In this document: one piece after another, positions 17,185-26,302 of the stretch | How positions within the stretch are numbered: position 1 is the stretch's first letter | Layout: the number at the start of each line of letters is the position of its first letter | From: Cereibacter johrii | GTDB lineage: Bacteria; Pseudomonadota; Alphaproteobacteria; Rhodobacterales; Rhodobacteraceae | Direction of reading: 5' to 3' | DNA: 64,000 nucleotides | Assembly: GCF_001720585.1 (NCBI RefSeq) | Contig: NZ_MABH01000122.1 | Location: forward strand, 1-64,000 | Notes under the pieces: generated by a model | The model's input: the letters and a program-made list of their open reading frames with translations, nothing else | Databases searched by the model: none | What the model was told of the DNA's origin: nothing | Made by a program: the position numbers and the translations under genes

Positions 17185-18930
17185 ATGACCCTGCGCAGCC
17201 AGCTTCTCGCAGCCAGCGCCCTGATAGCCGCCCCCATCCTCGCCCAGGCCGGCGAGATCGCCTTCGCCCCCGTGCCCTTCGCCGCCGACGATGCGGCCAA
17301 GCGTGCGGTTCTGGCGTCAGAGCGCGTCACCATCGACGGCAAGGAACATGCGATCGGCTTCACCACGCTCGCCCGCTCGGGCGACCGGATCGGCGATGCC
17401 GTCTTTGCGGCCCTCACCGACCGCCACGGACAGGTGGTGAGATCCGAGGACGGCTCGGAACATGTCTCGGTCGACGCCGACTTCACCTCGCTCCTGCGCG
17501 TGGGCGGCAAGCTCTTCTCGGTGACGCATTTCGAATCCCGGCCGGGCGCGATGTATGTCAGCGAACTGAAGCAAGACGCCTCCGGCAAGCTGACGCCCGT
17601 CTCGACGAAGCCGGTGGATTTCTCGGAATTCGGCGGGGTCTGGGTGCCCTGCGCGGGCTCTGTCACGCCGTGGGAGACGCATCTGGGATCCGAGGAATAT
17701 CCGGCCGATGCGCGCGAGATCGAGGAGGCGACCGCTCTCGAGCAGATCGACGACTACGATTTCCCGATGGTGCGTTACGAAGGCGTGGATCCCGCGACCA
17801 TGACGCTCGAGCAGTTCCGGGAGGCCTACAATCCCTACCGCTACGGCTTCCCGAACGAGGTGACGGTGGCCGAGGACGGCACGGCCAAGGCCACCAAGCA
17901 TTTCGCGATGGGCCGCGTGGCGGTGGAACTCGCCAAGGTGATGCCGGACCGCAAGACCGCCTATATCTCGGACGACGGCACCAACGTGGGCCTCTTCATG
18001 TTCGTGGCCGACCGCGAGGGCGACCTCTCGGCGGGCACGCTTTACGCCGCGAAATGGGTGCAGACCTCGGACGAGGGCGCGGGTGCCGCGACGCTGGACT
18101 GGATCGACCTCGGCCATGCCGACAATGCGACGATCCGGACCGCCATCGAGAAGGGCGTGAAGTTCTCGGACATCTTCGAGACCGCCGCGATGGCCGAGGA
18201 CGGCACCTGCCCCGAAGGGTTCCTGTCGTCGAACGCCGAGGACCGGGCGGAATGCCTGAAGGTCAGGCCGGGGATGGAGGCCGTGGCCTCGCGGCTGGAG
18301 ACGCGCCGCTATGCCTCGATGCTGGGCGCCACCACCGAGTTCCGCAAGATGGAGGGCATCGCCCACGACCCGGACCATGGCAAGCTCTACCTCGCCATGT
18401 CCGAGGTCTCGAAGGGGATGGAGGCCGGCGCGAAGCAGGACAGGGGCGGACGCGACGACATCCGGCTGGCCAAGAACGCCTGCGGCGCCGTCTATGAACT
18501 GCCGCTGGGAGAGGACTTCCGCGCGACGGCGATGAAGGCGGTGGTGGCGGGCAAGCCCACCGACTATGCCGCCGACTCGCCCTACGCTGGCAACATGTGC
18601 GACGTGGACGGGATCGCGAACCCCGACAACATCACCTACATTCCCGGCTACGACACGCTGATCGTCGGCGAGGACACCGGCGAGGGCCATCAGAACGATG
18701 CGGTCTGGGCGATGAACCTCGGGGACGGCACGCTCACGCGGATCTTCTCGACGCCCTACGGGTCCGAAAGCACCTCGGTCTACTGGTATCCCGACATCGG
18801 CGGCCATGGCTATCTGACGGCGGTCGTGCAGCATCCCTACGGCGAATCCGACGAGGACAAGCTGGCGGACGCTGCCGACGCCCGCGCCTATGTGGGCTAC
18901 ATCGGCCCCTTCCCGGCGATGGGCAAGTAA
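17185..18930 (+). CDS. PhoX/DUF839 family periplasmic protein (putative alkaline phosphatase)
   Basis: 581 residues from an ATG behind GACAGGAGAC. A Sec-type signal peptide is visible (MTLRSQLLAASALIAAPILAQA); unlike classical PhoX there is no twin-arginine motif. Family blocks include PCAGSVTPWETHLGSEE, the AYNPYRYGFPNEVTV region, YISDDGTNVGLFMFVAD, and GNMCDVDGIANPDNITYIPGYDTLIVGED. DUF839 proteins fold as beta-propellers and bind Ca/Fe; some are phosphatases. Four cysteines or more in the latter half (TCPEGF, AECLKV, NACGAV, NMCDV) may form disulfides. A strong hairpin follows the stop, and a haem c protein gene comes next on the same strand. Phosphatase activity is inferred from family only. 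Confidence 0.8.
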   Translation: MTLRSQLLAASALIAAPILAQAGEIAFAPVPFAADDAAKRAVLASERVTIDGKEHAIGFTTLARSGDRIGDAVFAALTDRHGQVVRSEDGSEHVSVDADFTSLLRVGGKLFSVTHFESRPGAMYVSELKQDASGKLTPVSTKPVDFSEFGGVWVPCAGSVTPWETHLGSEEYPADAREIEEATALEQIDDYDFPMVRYEGVDPATMTLEQFREAYNPYRYGFPNEVTVAEDGTAKATKHFAMGRVAVELAKVMPDRKTAYISDDGTNVGLFMFVADREGDLSAGTLYAAKWVQTSDEGAGAATLDWIDLGHADNATIRTAIEKGVKFSDIFETAAMAEDGTCPEGFLSSNAEDRAECLKVRPGMEAVASRLETRRYASMLGATTEFRKMEGIAHDPDHGKLYLAMSEVSKGMEAGAKQDRGGRDDIRLAKNACGAVYELPLGEDFRATAMKAVVAGKPTDYAADSPYAGNMCDVDGIANPDNITYIPGYDTLIVGEDTGEGHQNDAVWAMNLGDGTLTRIFSTPYGSESTSVYWYPDIGGHGYLTAVVQHPYGESDEDKLADAADARAYVGYIGPFPAMGK

Positions 18931-18953
18931 GCGCCGTAGCACCCCCCTCCCGT

Positions 18954-18978
18954 GCCGGGACCGCGCGCCGGTCCCGGC
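18954..18978 (+). terminator. Hairpin between the PhoX-like gene and the dihaem protein gene
   Basis: GCCGGGACCG (18954-18963) pairs with CGGTCCCGGC (18969-18978) across a five-base loop, starting 23 nt after the upstream stop. There is no T-run. It may terminate or attenuate transcription into the downstream cytochrome gene. Confidence 0.55.
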
Positions 18979-19009
18979 CGACCGCTGAATGGCCCCGATG
19001 GAGAGTCCG

Positions 19010-20674
19010 ATGCGACTGCGCCCCCTTCTCGCGATCCTCTGCGGCACCGCCAGCCTCCTCGCCGGCAGTGCGGGCGCGGTCGATCTGCTTCGTGCGACGC
19101 TCTCGAACCCGACCGCCTACATCCCGCCGCAGTGCTACACCAAGACCGAGGATGCCGCGGGCCGCGCGCACAACCCGTGCCAGACCTGCCACACCCGGTC
19201 GCGCGCGCCGCATTACATCAACGATCAGGATCTGCAGCTGTCCTTCGCCTTTCCGGCCCCGGCGCTGAAGAACCCCTGGAGCAACCTGTTCGTGGACCGA
19301 CGCGCCGCCGTCGCCGCGACCGACCCCGAAGAGCTGCGCGCCTGGGTGGCCCAGGACAATTACCGCGGGCCGGACGGGCGCCCCGCGCTGGCCGCGAAGC
19401 TCGCCCGGCCGCCGGCGGACTGGGATGCGAACGGCGACGGGCGCTGGTCGGGCTATGTCCCCGACGCCTGGTTCGACTTCGACGACGAAGGCTTCGACCG
19501 CGCGCCGGACGGCAACCTGTCCGGCTGGCGCGCCTTCGCCTACCAGCCGTTGCCCGGCACCTTCTGGCCCGCCAACGGCTCGACCGACGACGTGATGATC
19601 CGCCTGCCCGCCGCCTATCGCGAGGATGCGGCAGGCCGTCCCGACCGGCGGATCTACGCGCTGAACCTCGCCGTCACCGAGGCGCTCATCCGGCGGGCCG
19701 ACGTGCCCATCGCGCCCACCGACGAGGCGGCGCTGGGGGTGGATCTGGATCGCGACGGCCGGCTCGGCACGGCGGTGCGCGTGGCCTTCGCCTTCGCCCC
19801 GCTTCAGGGGGTCACGATGCGCTGGGTCGGCCGGGCGGGCAGCCTTGCCGCTTCCGAGGCGCCACTGGCCGCCGGGCTCTACCCGCTCGGGACCGAGTTC
19901 CTGCATTCCGTCCGCTATCTCGATCCGCGGCCCGAGGGCGTCGGCATGGCGCCCCGGATGAAGGAGCTGCGCTACATGAAGAAGACGCGCTGGCTGAGCT
20001 ATTTCGACCGGATGGACGGCGCGCTGGCCGAGGCCAAGGAGCGCCACGACTTTCCCGACCGGATCGCGCTCTTCTTCGGCGATGCCGAGACCGGGATCAG
20101 CAACGGCAGCGGCTGGCGGCTTCAGGGCTTCATCGAGGATGCGGCGGGCGAGCTTCGGCCGCAGAGCTTCGAGGAGACCGTGTTCTGCATGGGCTGCCAC
20201 GGCGGCATCGGCGTGAACGACGACGACACGCTGGCCTTCCCGCGCAAGCTGGGGGCCGACGCCTTCCGCGGCGGCTGGTATCACTGGACGCAGAAGGGCC
20301 TGTCGGGCACGCCCGACCTGATCCGCGCCGATGGCGAGGGCGACTATGTCCACTACCTGCGCACGAATGGCGCAGGCGACGAGTTCCGCTCGAACGCGGA
20401 GCTGATCCGGGCGTGGCTGGGGGACGGCGGGTTGAGCGAGGCCCGCGCCGAAGCCATCCGAGCCGATGTGGCGCCCCTCCTCCTGCCCTCGCCCGAGCGG
20501 GCGCTGGCGCTGAATGCCGCCTACCGCGAGATCGTGCGCGAGCAGAGCTTCACCAGGGGCCGCGACGCCACCATCGAGCCGCAGGACGCGACCGTCTGGC
20601 GCGAGGTGGATCAGGACCACCCGACCGGCCTCGCCGAGGCGGCCGAGCCCTGGTATCCGCGCGGCAGGAGGTGA
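19010..20674 (+). CDS. Secreted dihaem c-type cytochrome-like protein
   Basis: 554 residues from the ATG at 19010, chosen because ATGGAGAG lies six nt ahead; an earlier in-frame ATG at 18989 is possible. A signal peptide (RLRPLLAILCGTASLLAGSAGA) targets the periplasm. Two haem-attachment motifs are present: CQTCH about 60 residues in and CMGCH about 390 residues in. The sequence between them is rich in acidic loops (DWDANGDGRW, VDLDRDGRLG) that look like EF-hand-style calcium sites. No catalytic domain was recognised. The neighbouring minus-strand gene encodes a monohaem protein and converges with it, 28 nt between the ends. An electron-transfer or oxidase function is inference. Confidence 0.75.
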   Translation: MRLRPLLAILCGTASLLAGSAGAVDLLRATLSNPTAYIPPQCYTKTEDAAGRAHNPCQTCHTRSRAPHYINDQDLQLSFAFPAPALKNPWSNLFVDRRAAVAATDPEELRAWVAQDNYRGPDGRPALAAKLARPPADWDANGDGRWSGYVPDAWFDFDDEGFDRAPDGNLSGWRAFAYQPLPGTFWPANGSTDDVMIRLPAAYREDAAGRPDRRIYALNLAVTEALIRRADVPIAPTDEAALGVDLDRDGRLGTAVRVAFAFAPLQGVTMRWVGRAGSLAASEAPLAAGLYPLGTEFLHSVRYLDPRPEGVGMAPRMKELRYMKKTRWLSYFDRMDGALAEAKERHDFPDRIALFFGDAETGISNGSGWRLQGFIEDAAGELRPQSFEETVFCMGCHGGIGVNDDDTLAFPRKLGADAFRGGWYHWTQKGLSGTPDLIRADGEGDYVHYLRTNGAGDEFRSNAELIRAWLGDGGLSEARAEAIRADVAPLLLPSPERALALNAAYREIVREQSFTRGRDATIEPQDATVWREVDQDHPTGLAEAAEPWYPRGRR

Positions 20675-20702
20675 TCGCCCGCGACAACCGGCTGTCCCGC
20701 GG

Positions 20703-21314
20703 TCAGCGGGGCACGTCGCCCGGCGGCAGGACGCTCTCGAGCTCTGCCGCATCGCTCGCGTGGCGCTGCAGATAGGCGCGGATCAGCAACTGCTCGTCGC
20801 GCGGCAGCCGGGTGCGCGGGCCCATGACGCGGAAATACTCTGCCCATTCCTCGACGCTGTATTTCTCGGGCGCGCGGCGGGGATGGCAACGGGTGCAATG
20901 GGCGCGGTAGTCGGCGAAAGCCTTGTGCCAGAGCGCTTGCGCATCCCCTGTGAGCATCGAGGTGTCGAGCCAGCCCCGCAGGTCCGCCCGCATCCAGCCC
21001 TCGCCTTCGCTGTCCGCGCGCAGGGTCAGGAGCCCCGGCTCCACCCGGGCCAGTTCCACCGACGGGGACGCGGTGGCGAAAAGTGCGCGACCCTCGCGAT
21101 CCGTCCAGCCCGTCAGGATGACCTCGACCCGCCCATTCCGTTCCGGGCCGACCACGGTCACAGGGCTCGCGACGAGGATCTCTCCGGCCGGTTCGGGATC
21201 CTCCGGCGCGGCCCGCAACTCCGCGCTGGCCGTGAGCCAGCGCGGGCCCGTCTCCGCGCTGGCGGCGGCAGGGGCAAGCAGCGAGGCTGCCAGAAGAAGA
21301 CTCGTTACACGCAT
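20703..21314 (-). CDS. Secreted monohaem c-type cytochrome
   Basis: 203 residues from the ATG at 21314, where a signal peptide starts (MRVTSLLLAASLLAPAAASA); the frame is open further upstream but without signal character. Residues ~25-125 form a beta-rich SH3-like domain (VVGPERNGRVEVILTGWTD...). A C-terminal haem site CTRCH is followed by PRRAPEKYSVEEWAEYFRVMGPRTRLPRDEQLLIRAYL. This matches the single-haem end of TorC/NapC-associated cytochromes that interact with molybdoenzymes of the TMAO/DMSO reductase family. No such reductase is in the window. The gene is convergent with the dihaem protein gene. Confidence 0.8.
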   Translation of the reverse strand: MRVTSLLLAASLLAPAAASAETGPRWLTASAELRAAPEDPEPAGEILVASPVTVVGPERNGRVEVILTGWTDREGRALFATASPSVELARVEPGLLTLRADSEGEGWMRADLRGWLDTSMLTGDAQALWHKAFADYRAHCTRCHPRRAPEKYSVEEWAEYFRVMGPRTRLPRDEQLLIRAYLQRHASDAAELESVLPPGDVPR

Positions 21315-21529
21315 GACCCGATCCCGTGCCACCGGGGCCACGGCTAGGGCATTTCCGTGTCGGCCCCATGACAGCCCGGCCGGCAAGACGATGCCTGTGG
21401 CGCGGAGGCTGGAAGGCCGGGCCATCCTGCCGCGCCCCGGTCCGAAGCGCGGGCTGTTCGCAGGTCAGAACATCCTCGAGCCGGCAGACCACGCGGCCGC
21501 CGATCTTCGGGAAGGCCGGGCCCTCGCCG

Positions 21530-21700
21530 GTCCAGCAATGGCGGAGAGGTATGCTTCGGGCATGGGTCGCCGCGTGTTGCACCCCGGCGCCCGTCCTTGA
21601 GCCTTCCGAACATGATCTCGATGGGGGTTGCGTCGCTTGTCGTATTTGATGGCCTTGCCGCTGGTCGGGTTCGGTGAGACGATCGGGCAGAGCCTGTGCA
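21530..21700 (-). pseudogene. Remnant of an IS5-family transposase C-terminus
   Basis: On the minus strand, frames in this stretch spell broken pieces of the IS5-type end: KYDKRRNP, then EIMFGRLKDGRRGATR in another frame, comparable with KRRYKRRNR..EIMFGRLKDWRRVA in the less decayed copy at 56.3 kb. At least two frameshifts separate the pieces, and no ends are preserved. It marks an old insertion at the left border of the catabolic island. Confidence 0.6.
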
Positions 21701-21791
21701 ACCTCTTCGATGATCCTTGCCTCGGCGCGGGTCAGAACGCGGACCTTCCCGGGGCTGCACAGTATCTCCTACTCTGGCAACCGAAGGCCAC

Positions 21792-22571
21792 ATGACCGCC
21801 GCTCCCAAGACCGTCCGTTCTGTCGAGCGGACCCTGCAGATCCTCGAACTGATGAACCGGGCCGCTGTCGTGCGGGTCCAGTATCTTGCGGAACAGATCG
21901 GGCTGCCCGCACCCACCGTGGTGCGCCTGCTCGAGACGCTGGTGGCCGCCGGTTATGTGCGCAAGATCGGGCGGCAGGCGGGCTATTGCGTGACCGAGAA
22001 GGTCGCGGCGCTCGGCGCGGGGCATCACGGTCTGCCACAGGTCTTCGATGTGGCCCGCGAGGCGGCCGAGGACCTTACACGGCGCACGCTCTGGCCCACG
22101 GCACTGGCGACGCTCGACCTGGATGCGCTGGTGATCCGCTTCAGCACGATCCCCATGAGCCCGCTGTCGCATTACCAGTCAACGATCAATCGCCGCATGA
22201 CCCTGCTCGACTATGCCCATGGCCGCGCCTATCTGGGCTTCTGCCCGACGGAAGAGCGACAGCATCTCGTGGCCCTGCTTCAGCAGACGGCCGGCTCTGC
22301 CGACGAGGCCAGGGCCATCGCGGAGCGGGCGGCGTCCGTCGTGGCCATGACGCGGGCCAGCGGCTTCGGCGAGCGCACGGGCAACATCCAGCCCGAGACC
22401 CATTCCCTCGCCCTGCCCCTGCGGATGGGCGCGAAGATCGTGGGCACGCTGGGCATCACCTATTTCGCCAGGGCAAAGGTCGATGTCTCCGCCTTGAAGA
22501 CGCACCTGCGCGCCGCAGCGGAGGCCTGCACGAACGGGGCGAGCTATCGGGCGCCCGCCTCAAGCGGATAG
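21792..22571 (+). CDS. IclR-family transcriptional regulator
   Basis: 259 residues from the ATG behind GAAGGCCAC. The N-terminal winged helix-turn-helix (SVERTLQILELMNR...VQYLAEQIGLPAPTVVRLLETLVAAGYVRK) and the C-terminal effector domain (from ~residue 75) are both full length. Regulators of this type, such as MhpR and PcaR, commonly respond to aromatic acids or their breakdown products. That fits the catabolic genes that follow. The 3' end overlaps the convergent flavoprotein gene by 28 nt. It is the likely specific activator of the island together with the TetR regulator at 24.2 kb; the effector is unknown. Confidence 0.9.
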   Translation: MTAAPKTVRSVERTLQILELMNRAAVVRVQYLAEQIGLPAPTVVRLLETLVAAGYVRKIGRQAGYCVTEKVAALGAGHHGLPQVFDVAREAAEDLTRRTLWPTALATLDLDALVIRFSTIPMSPLSHYQSTINRRMTLLDYAHGRAYLGFCPTEERQHLVALLQQTAGSADEARAIAERAASVVAMTRASGFGERTGNIQPETHSLALPLRMGAKIVGTLGITYFARAKVDVSALKTHLRAAAEACTNGASYRAPASSG

Positions 22572-23143
22572 ACGGTCCGGGCACGGTCGTCGTCCCTGCC
22601 CGAGGCGAGGATGCGCGGCCTCGCCGTGCGCACATGATCGACATAGGCTCGGGCCGAGGCTGCGACCGCGGCATCATCGCATTCGCGAACGCCGGTCAGG
22701 GTGAAGGGCGGCAGGTAGTGCATCCCGGTGTGCCGCGCCATCAGCTCGAAGGGGACCGTGACCTCGTCGAGCGTCCTGCCATAGCGTCCGTCGGGCTGGT
22801 AATCCCGCCCGTTCGACCCGGTCGAGAGGGCGACGCCGAGGGTCTTCAGCCGGAGCGCGCGGCCTCCCGGACCGTAGGCCCAGCCGCGCGTCAGGATGGC
22901 GATCTGCCAGGCCGAAAGGAGCGGCGGGCAGGAATACCAGGTCAGGGGAAACTGCAGGATGATGCGGTCGTGCGCCTCGAGCAGCCTGCGCTCGGCGGCG
23001 CCGTCTATCCGGCCGTCCGGGTAGAGGGCGGAAAGATCGCGCAGGGTGATGTCCCCGGCGCGGCGCAGGGCCTCGGCCCAGGCGGCGTTGATCCGGCTCC
23101 GGGCCATGTCGGGATGCGCAACGATGACGAGCGTCTTGGTCAT
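22544..23143 (-). CDS. NAD(P)H:quinone oxidoreductase-like flavoprotein (KefF/MdaB family)
   Basis: 199 residues from the ATG at 23143 behind GGAGGAGATC. The flavodoxin-like fold starts with LVIVAHPDMARSRIN. The family-typical stretch DRIILQFPLTWYSCPPLLSAWQIAILTRGWAYGPGG surrounds the flavin and active site, and a second flavin segment is LGVALSTGSNG. Such enzymes reduce quinones with two electrons and could recycle quinones formed from catechols made by this island. It is divergent from the cupin gene, sharing a ~150-bp promoter region, and convergent with the IclR gene. The substrate is inference. Confidence 0.85.
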   Translation of the reverse strand: MTKTLVIVAHPDMARSRINAAWAEALRRAGDITLRDLSALYPDGRIDGAAERRLLEAHDRIILQFPLTWYSCPPLLSAWQIAILTRGWAYGPGGRALRLKTLGVALSTGSNGRDYQPDGRYGRTLDEVTVPFELMARHTGMHYLPPFTLTGVRECDDAAVAASARAYVDHVRTARPRILASGRDDDRARTVYPLEAGAR

Positions 23144-23295
23144 GATCTCCTCCTGCCGGAACGGTGAGGCATGCGAGGGCGGCACGACAAGCCGCGAAAG
23201 GGGGAATTCCACGGTGCGGAACGAAGCCGCATTTCCCGTGCAGCGCCCGCGCGGTCGTGCGACCTCCGGGAGGAGGCCCGAAGGAGGAGACGCCC

Positions 23296-24201
23296 ATGTT
23301 CGACGACAGTGATCCGCGCAAGACGCTAGCGGGCAAGGCAGAGCAGAGCTTCTCCGGCCCCTTCTGCCTTCCGGAGATCGGCCAGTTCGCCGGCGCGGCG
23401 CCGCAGGATGCGGGCCCGGGCTGGCGCGCCTGGACCCTGCGGTCGACGAACCTGGTTCTGCGGCTGGTCGAACTCGACGGCACGGCGGAATTCGCGAGGA
23501 CGGCGCAGCTCGACGAATATATGGTCTTCTCCACCGATCCGGAGATCCGCTTCACGATCGCCACCGCCCGCGGTGCGGTGACGGATCATCCCGGCAATCA
23601 CCTGTTCATCCTTCCGCCCGGCGACAGTCGGGTGCGGATCGACGGCAGGGGCAAGGTGGCGTTTGTCTACACCACGCGCTCTGCCGATCTGGTCGCGGCC
23701 TGCAGCAACCCGTCGGTTGCCGCGAATCCGGTCATCCCGCCGTTCCAGCCGTGGCCGGACCCGGTCGGCGGCTTTCGGCTGCGCGCCTACGATCTCGAGG
23801 TGCCCGACAGTCCGGGGCGCTTCGGACGGCTCTTCCGCTGCACGACGATGATGGTGAACATCCTGCCGCGCTTCACCGCACCGCGGGACCGATCGAAGGT
23901 TTCTCCGCATTACCATGCCAGCTTCGAGCAGATCAGCCTGACGCTCGAGGGCGATTTCGAGCATTTCCTGCGATGGCCCTGGACGCCCGACATGGCCGAG
24001 TGGCTGCCCGATGCGCATATCCGCTGCGCCAGCCCCTCGGTCACGGTGCTGCCGCCGCCGGCGATCCATACGACGCTCTGGGTGTCGGAGGGGGCGCAGA
24101 TCGTGGACATCTTCTCGCCGCCGCGGATGGATTTCTCGCAGAAGGACGGGTGGGTGCTGAACGCCGAGGATTACCCCGTCGCGCGGACCGTCATCGAGTA
24201 G
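23296..24201 (+). CDS. Bicupin-like protein of unknown function
   Basis: 301 residues from an ATG behind AAGGAGGAGA. The N-terminal half (VFSTDPEIRFTIATARG...LFILPPGDSRVRIDGRGKVAFVYTTRS) and the C-terminal half (HYHASFEQISLTLEGDFEHFL...VTVLPPPAIHTTLWVSEG) each look like a cupin barrel. The second half has candidate metal ligands HYH, E and a later H. It lies divergent from the quinone-reductase-like gene and converges on the TetR gene with two nt between stops. Cupins in catabolic islands can be isomerases or ring-cleaving dioxygenases, but I cannot assign a reaction. Confidence 0.7.
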   Translation: MFDDSDPRKTLAGKAEQSFSGPFCLPEIGQFAGAAPQDAGPGWRAWTLRSTNLVLRLVELDGTAEFARTAQLDEYMVFSTDPEIRFTIATARGAVTDHPGNHLFILPPGDSRVRIDGRGKVAFVYTTRSADLVAACSNPSVAANPVIPPFQPWPDPVGGFRLRAYDLEVPDSPGRFGRLFRCTTMMVNILPRFTAPRDRSKVSPHYHASFEQISLTLEGDFEHFLRWPWTPDMAEWLPDAHIRCASPSVTVLPPPAIHTTLWVSEGAQIVDIFSPPRMDFSQKDGWVLNAEDYPVARTVIE

Positions 24202-24202
24202 C

Positions 24203-24946
24203 TCAGTCCGATATGTCGCCCAGCGCCGGCATCGAGGCGATGACGATGGTGTCATGCGCGATCGCGGGCAGAGCGGGCAGCGGGCGGCGCGAGACATCCC
24301 GCGCGGCCGCCCGCGACATGCCGAAGGCCATCAGCACATGCTCCGAGATCTGCTCGGGGTAGTCGCTGACTGTGGTGCCGCTGGTGACCGACACCATGGC
24401 CGAGGCCACCGACCCCATGAGGATGTCGCGCCCGATCTCGGCCGTGGGAATGTGGAACAGCCCTTCGTCCAGGCCGCGCCGGATCGTCACCAGGGCGTTG
24501 TGCCAGACCATCTCGCCGAAAGTGTGCCCCGGCGCGGAGGAATGGATCATGGCCCAGCCCCAGGCGCGGTTCTTTTCAGCCGCGTGCAGATAGTAGCGAA
24601 TGGCGACCGCAGACTGCTCGGCCGCATTCTCCAGCGCCCCGAACATATGGTGCACGGCGCGGTCGAACTCGCCGGTCAACTCTTCCAGCAACTGGTAGCG
24701 CAGCGCTTCGAGATCGCCGAAGTGATTGTAGAACGTGCCGCGGGCCACGCCCGCCGACTTGCAGATGTCCTCGATGCGGACGAAGCGCCCGTTCTCGCGG
24801 CCGTAGCAGTCGAACGCAGCCGCCATGATCGTGTTGCGCGACTTGGCCCGGCGTGCCGCGCCGATCTCGGCGCGCCTGCCGTTCGGTGCCGTGCGATACC
24901 CCATGCGGGCGATGGCCTCGTCCGGTGTCTCGGTGCTCTCTGCCAT
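24203..24946 (-). CDS. TetR-family transcriptional regulator
   Basis: 247 residues from the ATG at 24946; an upstream in-frame ATG at 25030 would add 28 residues of shadow-like composition. The N-terminal helix-turn-helix is clear: KSRNTIMAAAFDCYGRENGRFVRIEDICKSAGVARGTFYNHFGDLEAL. The C-terminal ligand-binding and dimerisation domain (AVHHMFGALENAAEQSAVAIRYYLHAAEKNRAWGW) follows. It is divergent from the catabolic operon, with a dyad at 25061-25089 in the shared intergenic region that is a natural operator candidate. It probably represses the operon until a substrate or CoA-thioester intermediate binds. Confidence 0.88.
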   Translation of the reverse strand: MAESTETPDEAIARMGYRTAPNGRRAEIGAARRAKSRNTIMAAAFDCYGRENGRFVRIEDICKSAGVARGTFYNHFGDLEALRYQLLEELTGEFDRAVHHMFGALENAAEQSAVAIRYYLHAAEKNRAWGWAMIHSSAPGHTFGEMVWHNALVTIRRGLDEGLFHIPTAEIGRDILMGSVASAMVSVTSGTTVSDYPEQISEHVLMAFGMSRAAARDVSRRPLPALPAIAHDTIVIASMPALGDISD

Positions 24947-25060
24947 GCGCGAAGCGGGCCTTTGCCTTGCGTCCTCCGAAGCGGGACAGCCCAGATATGG
25001 CGCAGCGGAGATACGGGGGCCAGAGCGCAACCGCTCCCCGCCCCCAATTCCACGCAGCGA

Positions 25061-25089
25061 AATTTGTAAAATGACTATTTGTCCAAATT
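25061..25089. promoter_or_regulatory. AT-rich dyad, candidate TetR operator
   Basis: AATTTG (25061-25066) and CAAATT (25084-25089) form inverted half-sites around position 25075, with further symmetric pairs inside. A second overlapping pair, TTGTAA (25064-25069) and TTACAA (25088-25093), has a similar spacing. The site lies in an AT-rich patch between the divergent TetR gene and the catabolic operon. Confidence 0.5.
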
Positions 25090-25387
25090 ACAACCTCGCA
25101 TAGGATCGGGGACAGGGCAGCAGGAGGGCTGCCTTGACTCTGGGCTGGGGAGAGCCCGCAGGGAGGACTTCCGTGACACCAAGACCACAACCGGACTGAC
25201 CGGTGGCATGGCGCCCCGACGCGCCGTGACCTGACCCATTCCCGACCCTCGTACGCGACGTGACGGACGCTTCGGTCCGAACGGTTTCGTCGTGCCCGGT
25301 TCCCGGCGGCGCGCCTCGCGGCTGCCTTGACGTGTCGCCTCTGCGGTGGCCGTCCCAGACAATTTTGCCCGAAGAAAGGATCACATC

Positions 25388-26302
25388 ATGGGGATCAACC
25401 GGATAGACCACGCCGCGGTCCAGGTCGGCGACCTCGGCAAGGCCCTGGCCTGGTACGAGGACGTGCTCGGCCTGACCGTCCTGTCGCGTGACGACACCAC
25501 CGTCCATCTCGCCTGCCGCGGCACGGCCGCCGACATCACGCTGGTCAAGGGCAGGCAGTCGCTGGAGAATTTCACCTTCGGCGTCGACGATCAGGAGGAT
25601 CTGGACCGGGTCGAGAGCATCCTGCGAAAGGAAGGCGTCGCCTCCGAGCGTCTGAACGGCGACAGCCGCCCGGGCGAGGGCGCGACGCTCAAGTTCCACC
25701 TGCCCTCGGGCCACGAGCTGCGGCTCTGCACCGGCGGGGCGGAGCGTCGCGCCGGGATCTCGGACTTCGACGCGCGCGGCAGCCATGTGCCCTGCGACAT
25801 GGATCACATCAACCTGCTGGGCGCGGTCGACCCGGCGGTGATGCGCGATTTCCTGATGATGATCGGCTTCAAGTCATCGCTCAACATTTCGGTCGGCGGG
25901 CAGCTTGCGGGTGTCTGGCTGCGCGGCTCGGCCTACGACCATGACATCGCCTACATGCGGGCCGTGCGTCCCGGAGACCGGCTGCATCATGTGGCTTTCG
26001 CGGTCGAGGACGGCAACCACTATTTCCGCCTCTCCGACCGGCTGATGGACACCGGCCACCGCTGGGAGTTCGGGCCGGGCCGCCACAACGGCGGGCTGGG
26101 CAAGTCCACCGGCTTCGGCACGAACAACTACGCCTATGCCTTCGATCCCTTCGGCAACCGCAACGAGTTCTCCTCGGGCATGGAGCAGTTCGCCGACGAT
26201 ACGCCGCCCCTCGACTGCGCCATCGCGCCGGAGCAGCTGACGGAGGTGATGAACGGCTGGGGCTACGAGATGGCCGAGACCTTCATGACGGTGGGATCAT
26301 GA
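25388..26302 (+). CDS. Type I extradiol (catechol 2,3-) dioxygenase
   Basis: 304 residues, ATG behind GAAAGGATC. Two vicinal-oxygen-chelate modules are present. The C-terminal one carries the complete iron site H140 (DHINLL), H201 (LHHVAF) and E260 (NRNEF). The acid/base set known from XylE-type enzymes is also there: H185 (YDHDIAY), H233 (GRHNGG) and Y250 (YAYAFDP). It should open a catechol between C2 and C3, giving a coloured 2-hydroxy-6-oxo-hexadienoate product. It is the first gene of a run with ATGA-type overlaps, followed by an NTF2-like gene and a hydrolase gene. Substrate specificity within the XylE/HsaC range is not readable. Confidence 0.93.
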   Translation: MGINRIDHAAVQVGDLGKALAWYEDVLGLTVLSRDDTTVHLACRGTAADITLVKGRQSLENFTFGVDDQEDLDRVESILRKEGVASERLNGDSRPGEGATLKFHLPSGHELRLCTGGAERRAGISDFDARGSHVPCDMDHINLLGAVDPAVMRDFLMMIGFKSSLNISVGGQLAGVWLRGSAYDHDIAYMRAVRPGDRLHHVAFAVEDGNHYFRLSDRLMDTGHRWEFGPGRHNGGLGKSTGFGTNNYAYAFDPFGNRNEFSSGMEQFADDTPPLDCAIAPEQLTEVMNGWGYEMAETFMTVGS

